Part shown: positions 37,463 to 46,417 of the stretch, in pieces
Layout of the letters: each line of letters begins with the position of its first letter
Position numbering within the stretch: position 1 is the stretch's first letter
DNA from: UBA11475 sp045655805
Lineage (GTDB): Bacteria; Bacillota; Clostridia; Christensenellales; Borkfalkiaceae
Assembly (NCBI GenBank): GCA_045655805.1
Contig: JAZOPZ010000013.1
Location: forward strand, 383,834-447,833
Length of the DNA stretch: 64,000 bases
Direction: 5' to 3'
The notes under the pieces: model-generated
What the model was told of the DNA's origin: nothing
Seen by the model: only the letters and a program-made list of their open reading frames with translations
Databases searched by the model: none
Made by a program: the position numbers and the translations under genes

Positions 37463-38743
37463 ATGCAAGTATTATTGAGTTTATCTATCGCTCTTTTCGC
37501 AGGGCTTATGCTCTCTCGTGTTGCAAAAATATTACAACTTCCTGCAGTTACTGCTTACTTGGTAGCAGGCGTTTTAATTGGACCTTATTGCTTGGGGGCG
37601 TTCGGTGTTCCTGGGCTTGGGTTTAATAACAGAGATCAATTAGACGCTATGGGTATAATTTGTGATGTCGCACTCGGCTTTATCGCCTTTGCAATCGGTA
37701 ACGAATTTAGGCTTTCGCAACTTAAAACCATCGGTAAGCGAGCAACAATTATCGGTATAGCGCAAGCAGTTTTTACTACTGTCGTGGTAGATATCGCTCT
37801 TATATGTTTACACTTTATTATTCCTGATAAATTTCCGTTATCGTCGGCAATTATACTCGGTGCAGTAGCGTCGGCAACGGCTCCTGCAGCAACGCTTATG
37901 GTCGTAAGGCAATATAAGGCGAAGGGTCCCGTAACCGACACGCTTTTACCCGTAGTTGCTATCGACGACGCCGTTGGTTTGGTTTTATTTGCAGTTTCTT
38001 TCGGCGTGGCAAAGGCAGTTCTTTCGGGCACGGTGGATATACTTTCAGTTGTTCTCGAACCGATTTTAGAAGTGGTATTCTCACTTGGCCTTGGCGCGAT
38101 TATGGGCTTACTTATCACTTATTTTGAAAAATTCTTCCACTCTCGTTCGAAAAGACTTTCAATGTCGGTTGCTTTCGTGCTTTTAACGGTGGGGCTTTCA
38201 ATGATTGAATTTAAAATCGGTAAAGTTCACGTAGCGTTCTCGTCACTTTTAGTATGTATGATGCTCGGCACGGTATTTTGCAACTTCTGTGATTTTTCCG
38301 AAGAACTTATGGATAGGCTCGACCGTTGGACAGCACCTGTATTTATACTTTTCTTCGTAATTAGTGGCGCTGAATTTGAACTTTCCGTAATGACTGATGT
38401 TTTGATTATTTTAATCGGTATCGTTTATATTATTTCTCGTTCGTTAGGTAAATATTTTGGCGCAGGGATGTCGGCAAGACTTACAAAGTCAGAACCAAAT
38501 ATAGTAAAATATTTGGGTATCACGCTTTTACCACAAGCAGGGGTAGCGCTCGGTATGGCTATCAAGGCGCAAGCGCTTGGCGAAGTCGGTGTAATCGTTG
38601 CAAACATTACGCTGTTTTCGGTACTTATTTACGAACTTATCGGTCCGTTCCTTACTAAAGTTGCTCTCACCAAAGCAGGTGAAATTAATCCTGAAGGCAA
38701 GGTTAGCGCAAGACAAATGGATAAACCTTCGCAACCACAATAA
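37463..38743 (+). CDS. Cation:proton antiporter (CPA2/KefB-type)
   Basis: 426 residues with about 12 hydrophobic helices. The Na+/H+ exchanger fold is recognisable from TAYLVAGVLIGPYCLG (helix 2), GAVASATAPAATLMVVRQY (helix 5, where CPA2 members have S/T-AxAP) and VVAIDDAVGLVLFAV. There is no TrkA-N domain, so it is the short form. It exchanges a monovalent cation for protons in the cytoplasmic membrane; the ion is unknown. Confidence 0.88.
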   Translation: MQVLLSLSIALFAGLMLSRVAKILQLPAVTAYLVAGVLIGPYCLGAFGVPGLGFNNRDQLDAMGIICDVALGFIAFAIGNEFRLSQLKTIGKRATIIGIAQAVFTTVVVDIALICLHFIIPDKFPLSSAIILGAVASATAPAATLMVVRQYKAKGPVTDTLLPVVAIDDAVGLVLFAVSFGVAKAVLSGTVDILSVVLEPILEVVFSLGLGAIMGLLITYFEKFFHSRSKRLSMSVAFVLLTVGLSMIEFKIGKVHVAFSSLLVCMMLGTVFCNFCDFSEELMDRLDRWTAPVFILFFVISGAEFELSVMTDVLIILIGIVYIISRSLGKYFGAGMSARLTKSEPNIVKYLGITLLPQAGVALGMAIKAQALGEVGVIVANITLFSVLIYELIGPFLTKVALTKAGEINPEGKVSARQMDKPSQPQ

Positions 38744-38760
38744 CAAAATTTTAATATTAA

Positions 38761-38789
38761 AAAAAGAACCGACAAGTTCGGTTCTTTTT
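38761..38789. terminator. Bidirectional terminator
   Basis: AAAGAACCGA and TCGGTTCTTT form a perfect stem with flanking A and T runs after the antiporter gene. Confidence 0.85.
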
Positions 38790-38816
38790 AATTTTGGTTA
38801 AGTTTCACAACACCGT
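38783..38816 (+). repeat. Direct repeat flanking xre gene, left copy
   Basis: Begins TTCTTTTTAATTTTGGTTAA and continues into the 22-base interspersed repeat (38795-38816). Matches 39221-39254 with two differences. Part of it overlaps the terminator T-run. Confidence 0.7.
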
Positions 38817-38851
38817 TTAGCCTAAAACCACGCCCAAATGATGTTTTTGTT

Positions 38852-39097
38852 TTAGTAAGTCCCCTCTAATTCAATGTCCTTAAATAAGTCATCGTTAAAA
38901 AAATCAAAAAGAGTAATGTTCAATGCTTGACACATGTCAAGTATTGTGCGCGTTCCTGGATTTTTGCTTTTACCATAAAAAATGCTCTTTATAGAACCCG
39001 CTGGCAAACCCGAAAGTGTTGCCAGTTTGTTGGGACTTATAGAATTTTGTTCACATAGAGCGTAAATTCTCTTTGTGATTGCCTCTTCTAATTTCAT
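38852..39097 (-). CDS. Xre-family repressor
   Basis: 81 residues from the ATG at 39095-39097. A helix-turn-helix (NKLATLSGLPAGSIKSIFYGK) occupies about 24-44 and the C-terminal tail is acidic. It probably regulates itself: its upstream region holds two copies of AGATATATCTTCTAT, 46 bases apart. A TTG at 39113-39115 could add six residues. The gene and its operators are bracketed by direct repeats, which suggests gain or duplication as a cassette. Confidence 0.85.
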   Translation of the reverse strand: MKLEEAITKRIYALCEQNSISPNKLATLSGLPAGSIKSIFYGKSKNPGTRTILDMCQALNITLFDFFNDDLFKDIELEGTY

Positions 39098-39115
39098 ACT
39101 AAATGTTTTCCCCAA

Positions 39116-39176
39116 AGATATATCTTCTATAAGTTTAGCAAAAATTATTTTTAAATATGGGAGATATATCTTCTAT
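39116..39176. promoter_or_regulatory. Paired operators for Xre repressor
   Basis: AGATATATCTTCTAT occurs at 39116-39130 and again at 39162-39176, with the palindromic core AGATATATCT. The second copy lies at the -35 position of a plus-strand promoter with TATACT at 39184-39189. Confidence 0.7.
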
Positions 39177-39208
39177 TTTGTGCTATACTAAATAGGGGGG
39201 TAAGTACT

Positions 39209-39229
39209 ATGAAAACAATTTCTTTTTAA
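39209..39229 (+). other. Six-codon open frame truncated at repeat
   Basis: A strong ribosome site (AGGGGGGTAAG) and promoter lead into ATG AAA ACA ATT TCT TTT TAA. The frame ends inside the direct repeat at 39221. This looks like the start of a gene cut off by recombination at the repeat, or a leader peptide. Confidence 0.4.
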
Positions 39230-39254
39230 TTTTGGTTAAATTTCACGACACCGT
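39221..39254 (+). repeat. Direct repeat flanking xre gene, right copy
   Basis: Second copy of the 34-base repeat at 38783-38816, with two differences in the TGGTTAA-to-ACACCGT half. Confidence 0.7.
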
Positions 39255-39268
39255 TTAGCGTGAAAATA

Positions 39269-40516
39269 CTACTTAAACATCTCGCTAATAGCAATCATAA
39301 CGCCGAATTTACCATATTCGTAAGTTAATCCACCTTGCATATAGGCAGTAAACGGTTCAACGATAGGCGCGTCGCAAGAAAGTTCTATGGTAGAGCCTTG
39401 TGTGAACGAGCCACCTGCCATAACTTCGTCGTGTGGGTAACCCGGCATTGGTGCAGGTTCAACCGCAACGAAACTATCTATTGGCGAGCCTTTTTGCATA
39501 CCTTGGCAGAACTTAACTAAATTTTCCACCGTTTTAAGATTTACCGTTTGAATAATATCGGTACGATGTTCGTCATAGGTAGGTGATACACCTTCAAAGC
39601 CTAATTTATCTAACATATAACTTGCAAATACAGCCGTTTTAAGTGAGTTTTTAACGGCGTTCGGCGCCATATAAAGCCCTTTGTAAAATTGCAAGTTTTG
39701 GTTAAAGTTAGAGCCTAAACTTTTACCAACGCCAGGGGCTGTAAGTCTTTCAGCAATTTCGTTTATAATATCGGTTCTACCTGCCATATATCCGCCTGAC
39801 GATGCCACGCCACCACCTAAATTTTTCATAAGTGAGCCAACGATTACGTCAGCGCCAACGTCGGTAGGTTCTTTTTCTTCAACTAATTCACCATAGCAGT
39901 TATCAACCATAATAACTACTTTTTCATCAATAGATTTTATCGCCTTAACGACCTTTTCAATTTTATCGATAGACAAACTTTTTCTTGCAGAATACCCCCT
40001 AGAGCGTTGTATCGCAACTACGGTAACGCCACCTTTTTTAATGCGTTCTTTTATAGTAGGCAAGTCAAAGTCGTCGTTAATTAAGTCAATTTGTTCGTAC
40101 TTAACGCCGTGCGCTTTTAACGACTGATTGCTTTCACCACTGATACCTATAATGCCTTGCAAACTGTCGTATGGTAAGCCCGATACCGACAAAAGAGTAT
40201 CGCCGTATTTAAGCAGGGCTGAAAGAGTCAACGCAATAGCGTTTGTACCCGACATAATGTGTGGTCTAACTAAAGCGTCTTCAGCGCCTAAAACTTCGGC
40301 AAAGATTTTTTCAAGTTTATCCCTACCACCGTCGTAAAAACCGTAGCCGTTTATATCTGAAAAGTCCGAATAAGAAACTCTATTACGGGTAAAAGCAGAA
40401 ATCACTTTTATGCTGTTTTTTTCACAAACCTTATCAATGTTTTGATAAATGCTAGCAAGATCTTTTTCCGCTTGATTAGCAAGGTTTATGACTTTTTCGT
40501 TAAGGTTGTTATACAT
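39269..40516 (-). CDS. Methionine gamma-lyase family protein (aluminium-resistance-like)
   Basis: About 415 residues from the ATG at 40514-40516, which has AGGAGATAAAAAA before it. Fold-type I PLP enzyme of the YnbB branch: RPHIMSGTNAIALTL (about 85-99), VIMVDNCYGE and the PLP-lysine segment GSLMKNLGGGVASSGGY (Lys near 231). The family is often named aluminium resistance protein or putative C-S lyase; true activity is unproven. In Bacillus it sits by glnR-glnA; here it stands alone. Confidence 0.87.
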   Translation of the reverse strand: MYNNLNEKVINLANQAEKDLASIYQNIDKVCEKNSIKVISAFTRNRVSYSDFSDINGYGFYDGGRDKLEKIFAEVLGAEDALVRPHIMSGTNAIALTLSALLKYGDTLLSVSGLPYDSLQGIIGISGESNQSLKAHGVKYEQIDLINDDFDLPTIKERIKKGGVTVVAIQRSRGYSARKSLSIDKIEKVVKAIKSIDEKVVIMVDNCYGELVEEKEPTDVGADVIVGSLMKNLGGGVASSGGYMAGRTDIINEIAERLTAPGVGKSLGSNFNQNLQFYKGLYMAPNAVKNSLKTAVFASYMLDKLGFEGVSPTYDEHRTDIIQTVNLKTVENLVKFCQGMQKGSPIDSFVAVEPAPMPGYPHDEVMAGGSFTQGSTIELSCDAPIVEPFTAYMQGGLTYEYGKFGVMIAISEMFK

Positions 40517-40606
40517 TTTTTTATCTCCTACCGTAAAATAATAACAAAATAAGAGTGTTTTGTCCATAAAAACGACGGGGTTTTATAAAAATTACGCGCG
40601 CGATTA

Positions 40607-40635
40607 TTGACTTATTCAAAAAGCCGTGGTATAAT
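40607..40635 (+). promoter_or_regulatory. Promoter for SCIFF operon
   Basis: TTGACT at 40607-40612 and TATAAT at 40630-40635 with 17-base spacing. Confidence 0.75.
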
Positions 40636-40666
40636 TAACTAAACTTAAAAATTCGGAGGCTTTATT

Positions 40667-40819
40667 ATGAAGCGTATTAAAACTTTAGAAACCAAAAACA
40701 TCTGCGCAAGCGCTAAAAACGGCGGTTGCGGTGAATGCCAAACTTCTTGTCAATCTGCTTGCAAAACCAGTTGTGGCATAGCAAACCAAAAGTGCGAAAA
40801 CAAAAATCAAGATAAATAA
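40667..40819 (+). CDS. scfA: SCIFF ribosomally made peptide precursor
   Basis: 50 residues, starting MKRIKTLETKNICASAKNGG, with the conserved core GGCGECQTSCQSACKTSC. This is the SCIFF family (six cysteines in forty-five residues), nearly universal in Clostridia. Its partner radical-SAM enzyme, encoded next, installs a Cys-to-Thr thioether bridge in characterised cases. CGGAGG precedes the ATG. The biological role of the modified peptide is unknown in the field. Not in most automated gene calls because of its length. Confidence 0.96.
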   Translation: MKRIKTLETKNICASAKNGGCGECQTSCQSACKTSCGIANQKCENKNQDK

Positions 40820-40837
40820 TTAATCTTTTTGCACGCA

Positions 40838-40865
40838 AATGCCGTACTCGCTACGGCATTTTTTA
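40838..40865 (+). terminator. Attenuator-like terminator between SCIFF and maturase
   Basis: ATGCCGTA and TACGGCAT form a stem followed by six T residues, 20 bases after the SCIFF stop and before the maturase start. It should let the peptide be made in excess of its enzyme. Confidence 0.8.
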
Positions 40866-40892
40866 TCGCAAAAAATACAAAGGGGCAACCAA

Positions 40893-42266
40893 ATGGTACA
40901 TTGTTATAAACTCGGTGGCGTCAATATAGTTCTAGACGTTTTTTCTTGTTCGGTGCATATCGTTGACGATATCGCTTACGATATGATTGAACTTTACGAA
41001 ACTTCGTCAAAACAAGCCGTTACCGATTTAATACTTTCTAAATATGCAGGGGAAGTTACTTTACAAGATATAAACGACTGTTTTTCAGATATTGAAGAAC
41101 TAAAAACTCAAGGCAAACTTTTCACCCAAGATACTTTTGCGCCGATGGCTGATAAGTTAAAGCAAAAAACTTCGGGAGTGGTAAAGGCGCTTTGTTTACA
41201 CGTGGCGCACACTTGCAATCTTAATTGTTCGTACTGCTTTGCTAGTCAAGGCAAGTACCAAGGCGATAGGGCACTTATGTCCTTTGAGGTAGGTAAGCGC
41301 GCTCTTGATTTTTTAATTGAAAATTCAGGTACGAGAACTAATTTAGAAGTTGACTTTTTCGGTGGCGAACCACTTATGAATTTTGACGTCGTTAAAAAGT
41401 TGGTTGCTTATGCTAGGGAAGTTGAAAAGCCTGCAGGCAAAAATTTCCGTTTTACTTTAACTACGAACGGCGTTTTAATTGACGACGACGTTATAGACTA
41501 TTGCAATAAAGAAATGAGCAATATCGTTTTAAGTTTGGATGGTAGAAAGGAAGTTCACGACCGTTTCCGTGTCGATTATCAAGGTAAAGGCAGTTACGAT
41601 AAAATCGTACCAAAGTTCCAAAAGTTCGTTAGCGCTAGGGGTAATAAAGATTATTATATGCGTGGCACTTTCACACATGCTAACCCTGATTTTTTAAATG
41701 ATATTAAACAAATGCTCGATTTGGGCTTTACTGAACTTTCAATGGAGCCAGTCGTTTGCGCGCCAAACGATCCGTCGGCTTTAACTGAAGAAGATTTAGA
41801 AGTTGTTTTCAAACAATACGAAGATTTAGCGTCGCTTATGCTTGAGCGCCGTAAACAAGGCAAGCCGTTTACCTTTTATCACTATATGATTGACTTAAAG
41901 GGTGGCCCTTGTATTTACAAAAGAGTGTCGGGCTGTGGCTCTGGTACTGAATATATGGCAGTTACGCCTTGGGGGGACTTGTATCCTTGCCATCAATTCG
42001 TTGGTGATGAAAAGTTCCGTCTTGGCTCGGTGTTTGAGGGCGTAACCAATAAAGAAATTCAAAAAGAATTTTTATCTTGCAATGTTTACACGCGTCCTGA
42101 GTGTAAAGATTGTTGGGCAAAACTTTATTGTTCGGGTGGTTGCTCGGCGAACGCTTATCACGCAACGGGCAGTATAAACGGCGTGTACGAAAGTGGTTGC
42201 AAACTTTTCAAAAAGCGTATGGAATGCGCCATTATGTTAGAGGCCGTTAAGGCGCTTGAAGAGTAG
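40893..42266 (+). CDS. scfB: SCIFF maturase, radical SAM/SPASM thioether synthase
   Basis: 457 residues from the ATG at 40893, preceded by AAAGGGGC; the upstream ATG-like frame from 40839 runs through the attenuator and is rejected. An N-terminal PqqD-like peptide-recognition region (1-90) precedes the radical-SAM motif CNLNCSYC (about 108-115) and a C-terminal SPASM domain with many cysteines (ending CKDCWAKLYCSGGCSANAY). It makes thioether crosslinks in SCIFF. Confidence 0.95.
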   Translation: MVHCYKLGGVNIVLDVFSCSVHIVDDIAYDMIELYETSSKQAVTDLILSKYAGEVTLQDINDCFSDIEELKTQGKLFTQDTFAPMADKLKQKTSGVVKALCLHVAHTCNLNCSYCFASQGKYQGDRALMSFEVGKRALDFLIENSGTRTNLEVDFFGGEPLMNFDVVKKLVAYAREVEKPAGKNFRFTLTTNGVLIDDDVIDYCNKEMSNIVLSLDGRKEVHDRFRVDYQGKGSYDKIVPKFQKFVSARGNKDYYMRGTFTHANPDFLNDIKQMLDLGFTELSMEPVVCAPNDPSALTEEDLEVVFKQYEDLASLMLERRKQGKPFTFYHYMIDLKGGPCIYKRVSGCGSGTEYMAVTPWGDLYPCHQFVGDEKFRLGSVFEGVTNKEIQKEFLSCNVYTRPECKDCWAKLYCSGGCSANAYHATGSINGVYESGCKLFKKRMECAIMLEAVKALEE

Positions 42267-42267
42267 T

Positions 42268-43599
42268 ATGAATACCCCTATTTGTGATTTTATTAAAAAG
42301 TACGCAAAGCAAAAAAAATTGCGTCTACATATGCCGGGGCATAAAGGCAAACTTTCGGCTTTTGATATTACTGAAGTTGACGGCGCAGGCGTGCTGTATT
42401 CGGACGGCGATATTATTAGCGAGAGCGAGAATAACTGTTCAATTTTGTACGGAACGGCTAAAACCGTTTACTCGGCAGAGGGCTCGTCGCTTTCGATAAA
42501 GGCTATGGTTTATATGCTAACGGTATGGTCAAAATTGACCAACCGTCAACCTAAAATACTTGCCATACGCAACGCGCACAAGGCTTTTATCAATGCAATT
42601 TCGCTTTGTAATGCTGAAGTCGAGTGGCTTTATCCTAGCGAGTTTAAAACTCTAACTTCTTGCGATATCTCAGCAAAAGAAGTTGACGAAGTTTTGTCTA
42701 GTTCAACCAAAAAGCCCACGGCGTTTTATATAACTTCACCCGATTATTTGGGGAATATCGCTGATATTAAAGGGATAGCAGAAGTTTGCAAAAAGTACGG
42801 CGTGTTGCTCGTCGTTGACAATGCTCACGGCGCGTACTTAAACTTTTTACAAGAAAACTTGCACCCTATAAATTTGGGCGCTGATATGTGCGTTGATTCT
42901 GCTCACAAAACCTTGCCCGTTTTAACGGGTGGTGGGTACTTGCATATTTCTAAAAACGCACCCGACTATTTTGTTAAAAACGCAAAAAAGGCGATGGCGT
43001 TGTTTGCATCTACTAGTCCGTCTTATCTTATTTTAAATTCGCTCGACAAGGCGAACGCTATTTTAGATAGCAACTATAAGCGTAGGCTTTTAGGTTTTAT
43101 CAATAAGTTAGACGAACTTAAAAAAGACCTTGCTTTTTCGGGCTTTACTCTTATTTCTAACGAACCGTTAAAACTAACGATTTCTACCAAACCTTACGGT
43201 TATACGGGTAAAGAACTTGCAGATTATCTTTCGTCAAAAAATATAGTTTGCGAGTTTTACGACGAAGATTTTCTTGTTTTAATGTTCTCGCTATCGAATA
43301 AAATTTCAGCAATCAAAAAGGTCAAAAAGGCGCTTTTATTATTGCCAAAACGCACGGCAATCGCTCCTACCGTTTTAAATATGGTAAAGCCAACGGCAGT
43401 TCTTTCGCCGACCACGGCGTTGTTTTCTGCAAGTGAAGATTTACCGATTAAAGATTGCGTCGGCAAGGTATTGTCGTCGGTAACCGTTTCTTGTCCACCG
43501 GCAGTTCCCGTGCTCGTTTGTGGTGAAAGGGTAGACGAACAAATTTTACCTATTTTAACCTATTACGGAATAACAACCTTATCCGTCGTAAAAGAATAA
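42268..43599 (+). CDS. Orn/Lys/Arg decarboxylase-family PLP enzyme
   Basis: 443 residues from the ATG at 42268, two bases after the maturase gene. LRLHMPGHKGK (about 17-27) and the PLP-lysine segment DSAHKTLPVLTGGGYLH (Lys near 214) define the family. At this length it lacks the N-terminal wing domain of large inducible decarboxylases, as in SpeA/YaaO-type proteins. Substrate may be arginine, lysine or ornithine; polyamine synthesis is the likely pathway. Its tail is an ordinary decarboxylase C-terminal domain, somewhat short. Confidence 0.88.
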   Translation: MNTPICDFIKKYAKQKKLRLHMPGHKGKLSAFDITEVDGAGVLYSDGDIISESENNCSILYGTAKTVYSAEGSSLSIKAMVYMLTVWSKLTNRQPKILAIRNAHKAFINAISLCNAEVEWLYPSEFKTLTSCDISAKEVDEVLSSSTKKPTAFYITSPDYLGNIADIKGIAEVCKKYGVLLVVDNAHGAYLNFLQENLHPINLGADMCVDSAHKTLPVLTGGGYLHISKNAPDYFVKNAKKAMALFASTSPSYLILNSLDKANAILDSNYKRRLLGFINKLDELKKDLAFSGFTLISNEPLKLTISTKPYGYTGKELADYLSSKNIVCEFYDEDFLVLMFSLSNKISAIKKVKKALLLLPKRTAIAPTVLNMVKPTAVLSPTTALFSASEDLPIKDCVGKVLSSVTVSCPPAVPVLVCGERVDEQILPILTYYGITTLSVVKE

Positions 43600-43606
43600 T
43601 AAAAGC

Positions 43607-43632
43607 AAAAACGCCCAAACGGGCGTTTTTTA
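43607..43632. terminator. Bidirectional terminator
   Basis: ACGCCC and GGGCGT pair, flanked by A and T tracts, between the decarboxylase and tilS genes. Confidence 0.85.
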
Positions 43633-43643
43633 TTATGAAAATA

Positions 43644-44954
43644 TTAAATTTTAGGTACACAAACAAGTTTTAGTAAGGTTTTAGAAGTTTTTTCAACTTT
43701 TACTTCGCAAGAAATTTCCTTACCGCCGACGTATAAAATTTCGCTACCATCAGCGACAAGCAACAAATCGTCCCTTAAACGCTTTGGAACTTTTTCGTCA
43801 ATCAAAAACTCTTTTAACTTTTTGGTTTTTTCGGAAAAAGTTTTAAATGTGTCGCCGTTTTTGCGCGTTCTAATAACGGCAGTTTTCGGCAATTTATCTT
43901 TGTCGATATAGTGGGTGAAGTCTTCGCCTGTTAAATCTATTTTATCGTCAAAAGAAACTTCTTCAATTTTAAGGGCAAAGTGTTCGGTTTCAAATACGCC
44001 AGCCTTTACGGGGATAGAACCTTCCTCTTTTTTGTTTTTTTTATAAAATGAAATTTTGCCGTATTCAATGGTGGCGGTAACGCCGTAGGGGAGGGAAAGA
44101 CTATCGCCGTTTTCACCGTTTTTATAAAGTTCGTAAACGGCGTCTATATGCTTTTTTTCGTAATCTTTTTTAACGCCTGCCGTTTTCATTGCCTTAATGC
44201 TGGCCCTTGCAAATAACGCCTTTGAGGTAGGTACACTCATTACAGCGCCACCTTTCTCTTTGGTTACGTAACCTTCAGCAAGGGTAGTTAACGCCTCGTC
44301 GTCTTCTTCAGCCAAAAGCGAAAGTTTATAAATATTATCTTCCATTTTTGGAAAACGCCCTTTAATCTTCGGCAATACTTCAAGTCGTAAAAAATTACGG
44401 TTGTAATCACTTTTTAAATTAGTGCCGTCGGTGACAAATGGTAAGTTTTCACGCATACGGTATGCGCTAATTTCGTCCTTATCAGTGTATAAAAGCGGTC
44501 TAATGATATTGCCGAAACTGCATTTTGGTATGCCTTTAAGACCACTTACGCCCGTTCCTCTAAAAAGGTTTATAAGTACGCTTTCAACAAGGTCGGACTT
44601 GTGATGCGCTGTAGCAATAAAATCACAATCGCCGTTTTTTATCAAGTGTTCAAAACAAGCGTAGCGATACTCTCTAGCATCTTCTTCAGAAGTTAGTTTT
44701 AAGTCGCTATCCTTTGCTGAAAAACCATAAAAAGGTATTTTGTTTTCGGCGCAGTAGTTTTTTACGAATTCGCTATCTTTTGCCGATTCTTCACCGCGCA
44801 TACCGTGGTCGATATTAACGGCAACGATTTTAGCACCTAAATTTTCGGCGTTAGTAAAAAGGTAGTGAAGAAGAACCATACTATCTTCACCGCCCGAAAC
44901 GGCTACGCCTACCGTTTTATTATTAAGTTCGTTCTTGCTAAACAAAATATCCAT
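43644..44954 (-). CDS. tilS: tRNA(Ile)-lysidine synthase
   Basis: 436 residues. The PP-loop SGGEDS is at 20-25, with VNIDHGMRGEES and ATAHHKSDLVES following, and a C-terminal TilS domain (RTRKNGDTFK...KKLKEFLIDEKVP). It converts C34 of tRNA-Ile(CAU) to lysidine so that it reads AUA. The usual PP-loop is SGGxDS, fully kept. Often near ftsH-hpt; here alone. Confidence 0.94.
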   Translation of the reverse strand: MDILFSKNELNNKTVGVAVSGGEDSMVLLHYLFTNAENLGAKIVAVNIDHGMRGEESAKDSEFVKNYCAENKIPFYGFSAKDSDLKLTSEEDAREYRYACFEHLIKNGDCDFIATAHHKSDLVESVLINLFRGTGVSGLKGIPKCSFGNIIRPLLYTDKDEISAYRMRENLPFVTDGTNLKSDYNRNFLRLEVLPKIKGRFPKMEDNIYKLSLLAEEDDEALTTLAEGYVTKEKGGAVMSVPTSKALFARASIKAMKTAGVKKDYEKKHIDAVYELYKNGENGDSLSLPYGVTATIEYGKISFYKKNKKEEGSIPVKAGVFETEHFALKIEEVSFDDKIDLTGEDFTHYIDKDKLPKTAVIRTRKNGDTFKTFSEKTKKLKEFLIDEKVPKRLRDDLLLVADGSEILYVGGKEISCEVKVEKTSKTLLKLVCVPKI

Positions 44955-45059
44955 AAAAAAATTGTATCAAAATTTAACCTTTTTTGCAATGGTTTAAGAG
45001 TTATTTGATTGATTTTTAAGCGTTGGTGGTGGTATAATGATTTCCACAAAGGAGAAAAA

Positions 45060-45842
45060 ATGTTTCCAACTGATAAAAAACGACAATTTTTACTCGGGAT
45101 GCGTTCGGCAATTCCCGTCGTAATTGCATATATACCGATGGGCATAGCGTACGCTATTACGGCACGTGGCGCAGGACTTAAAATTTTAGAAACTATAATG
45201 ATGTCGGTTTGCGTGTTCACAGGGGCAGGGCAAATGCTCGCTGCTCAAATGCTTTCGCAAAACGCAATGATTTTGGCTATAATATTTGCGACTTTCATTA
45301 TAAACTTGCGTTACGTTATTATGAGCGCTTACGTCGTTAACGGGTTAAAAGATAGTCCGCTTTACCAAAAAATGCTCGGCACTTTCGGCGTTACGGACGA
45401 GGCTTTTGCGATTTTCGCTATGCGTGGTGAAGGCAATCGTTCAATGACCTTTTGGATGGGGCTTATGCTTACTACTTACGCGTCGTGGATTACGGGCGCT
45501 GTAATAGGCGCGTTTGCATCAGATATTTTGCCTGACGTCTTAAAATTTTCGTTTGATATAGCAATGCACGCAATGTTTATTTCTCTTATAGTACCGGGGG
45601 CAAAGGGCAGTTTGCGCTTGGCGCTAACAATTGGCATAACTGCAGTTATAAATTGTTTGCTTTCGCTTATTCTAAATGGCGAAAACTCTTGTTGGGCAGT
45701 TATAATTTCAATGCTCGTCGGGGCGTTTATCGGCGTATTCTTGGTTGAAGACGAGGACGATAAAAATATCGCAGAGGACCAAGTTGACGATACCGTTCTG
45801 CCTGAAAAAACACCTGTTTTAGGTGAGGGAGGTGCGGTATGA
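45060..45842 (+). CDS. azlC: AzlC-family branched-chain amino acid exporter subunit
   Basis: 260 residues from the ATG at 45060, after AAAGGAGAAAAA. Multi-spanning membrane protein with the AzlC pattern AIPVVIAYIPMGIAYAITARGAG (family motif P-x-x-x-G-x-x-P-x-G-x-A) and VFTGAGQMLAAQML. With AzlD it forms an exporter for branched-chain amino acids or analogues. The C-terminal ~35 residues are acidic and extend beyond the usual end. A TATAAT lies about 23 bases upstream. It overlaps azlD by 4 bases. Confidence 0.92.
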   Translation: MFPTDKKRQFLLGMRSAIPVVIAYIPMGIAYAITARGAGLKILETIMMSVCVFTGAGQMLAAQMLSQNAMILAIIFATFIINLRYVIMSAYVVNGLKDSPLYQKMLGTFGVTDEAFAIFAMRGEGNRSMTFWMGLMLTTYASWITGAVIGAFASDILPDVLKFSFDIAMHAMFISLIVPGAKGSLRLALTIGITAVINCLLSLILNGENSCWAVIISMLVGAFIGVFLVEDEDDKNIAEDQVDDTVLPEKTPVLGEGGAV

Positions 45843-46144
45843 GGATAGAATATTTACTTTTAATCTTGGGAATGGCGATAGTTGCGTATATACCTAGGGT
45901 GTTACCCGCGGTGGTTTTTGAAAAGTTAAGGTTTGGCAAAAAAGTCAAAAAGTTTTTAGAACTTATTCCGTATACGGCAATGACGGCGTTGATTATACCC
46001 GATATCTTTTTAACCCCGTCAAACGTTTGGTACGGTGTGGCTGGCGTTGCTTTAGCAGGGCTAATGGCGTGGAAAAAAGTTCCCGTAACCGTATGTCTTA
46101 TATCAGCACTCGCGCTTAACGTTTGCCTGTACGCAATTTTGTAA
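45839..46144 (+). CDS. azlD: AzlD-family small exporter subunit
   Basis: 101 residues with about four short hydrophobic helices and the typical IPRVLPAVVFEKLRFGKKVKKFLELIPYTAMTAL. Partner of AzlC, joined to it by ATGA overlap. Followed by a strong terminator at 46159-46186. Confidence 0.92.
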   Translation: MRIEYLLLILGMAIVAYIPRVLPAVVFEKLRFGKKVKKFLELIPYTAMTALIIPDIFLTPSNVWYGVAGVALAGLMAWKKVPVTVCLISALALNVCLYAIL

Positions 46145-46158
46145 TTATATTTTAAACT

Positions 46159-46186
46159 AAAAAGCGCTTAATTAAGCGCTTTTTTA
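46159..46186 (+). terminator. Terminator after azlCD
   Basis: AAGCGCTTAA and TTAAGCGCTT form a hairpin, followed by a T run. Confidence 0.85.
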
Positions 46187-46283
46187 AATAAATAACATTG
46201 TTTATTGGTATTTTTTATATTAATTTTTAAGCTTTCTTAACTGGTAAATGTTAAAAAAAGACAAAATAATCCTTTAAAAACAC

Positions 46284-46312
46284 TTGACAAACTCTTCAAA
46301 TTCGCTTATCAT
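46284..46312 (+). promoter_or_regulatory. Promoter for tRNA-fMet
   Basis: TTGACA at 46284-46289 and TATCAT at 46307-46312, 17-base spacing, 27 bases ahead of the mature tRNA. Confidence 0.8.
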
Positions 46313-46339
46313 ATATAAGCACTATAAAGTGACACATAT

Positions 46340-46395
<56 letters not shown>

Positions 46396-46417
<22 letters not shown>

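Noticed and set aside
6329..39254. The 22-base repeat as insertion-sequence ends
   Set aside because: No transposase, no inverted ends and no target duplications; three copies are too few to define an element.
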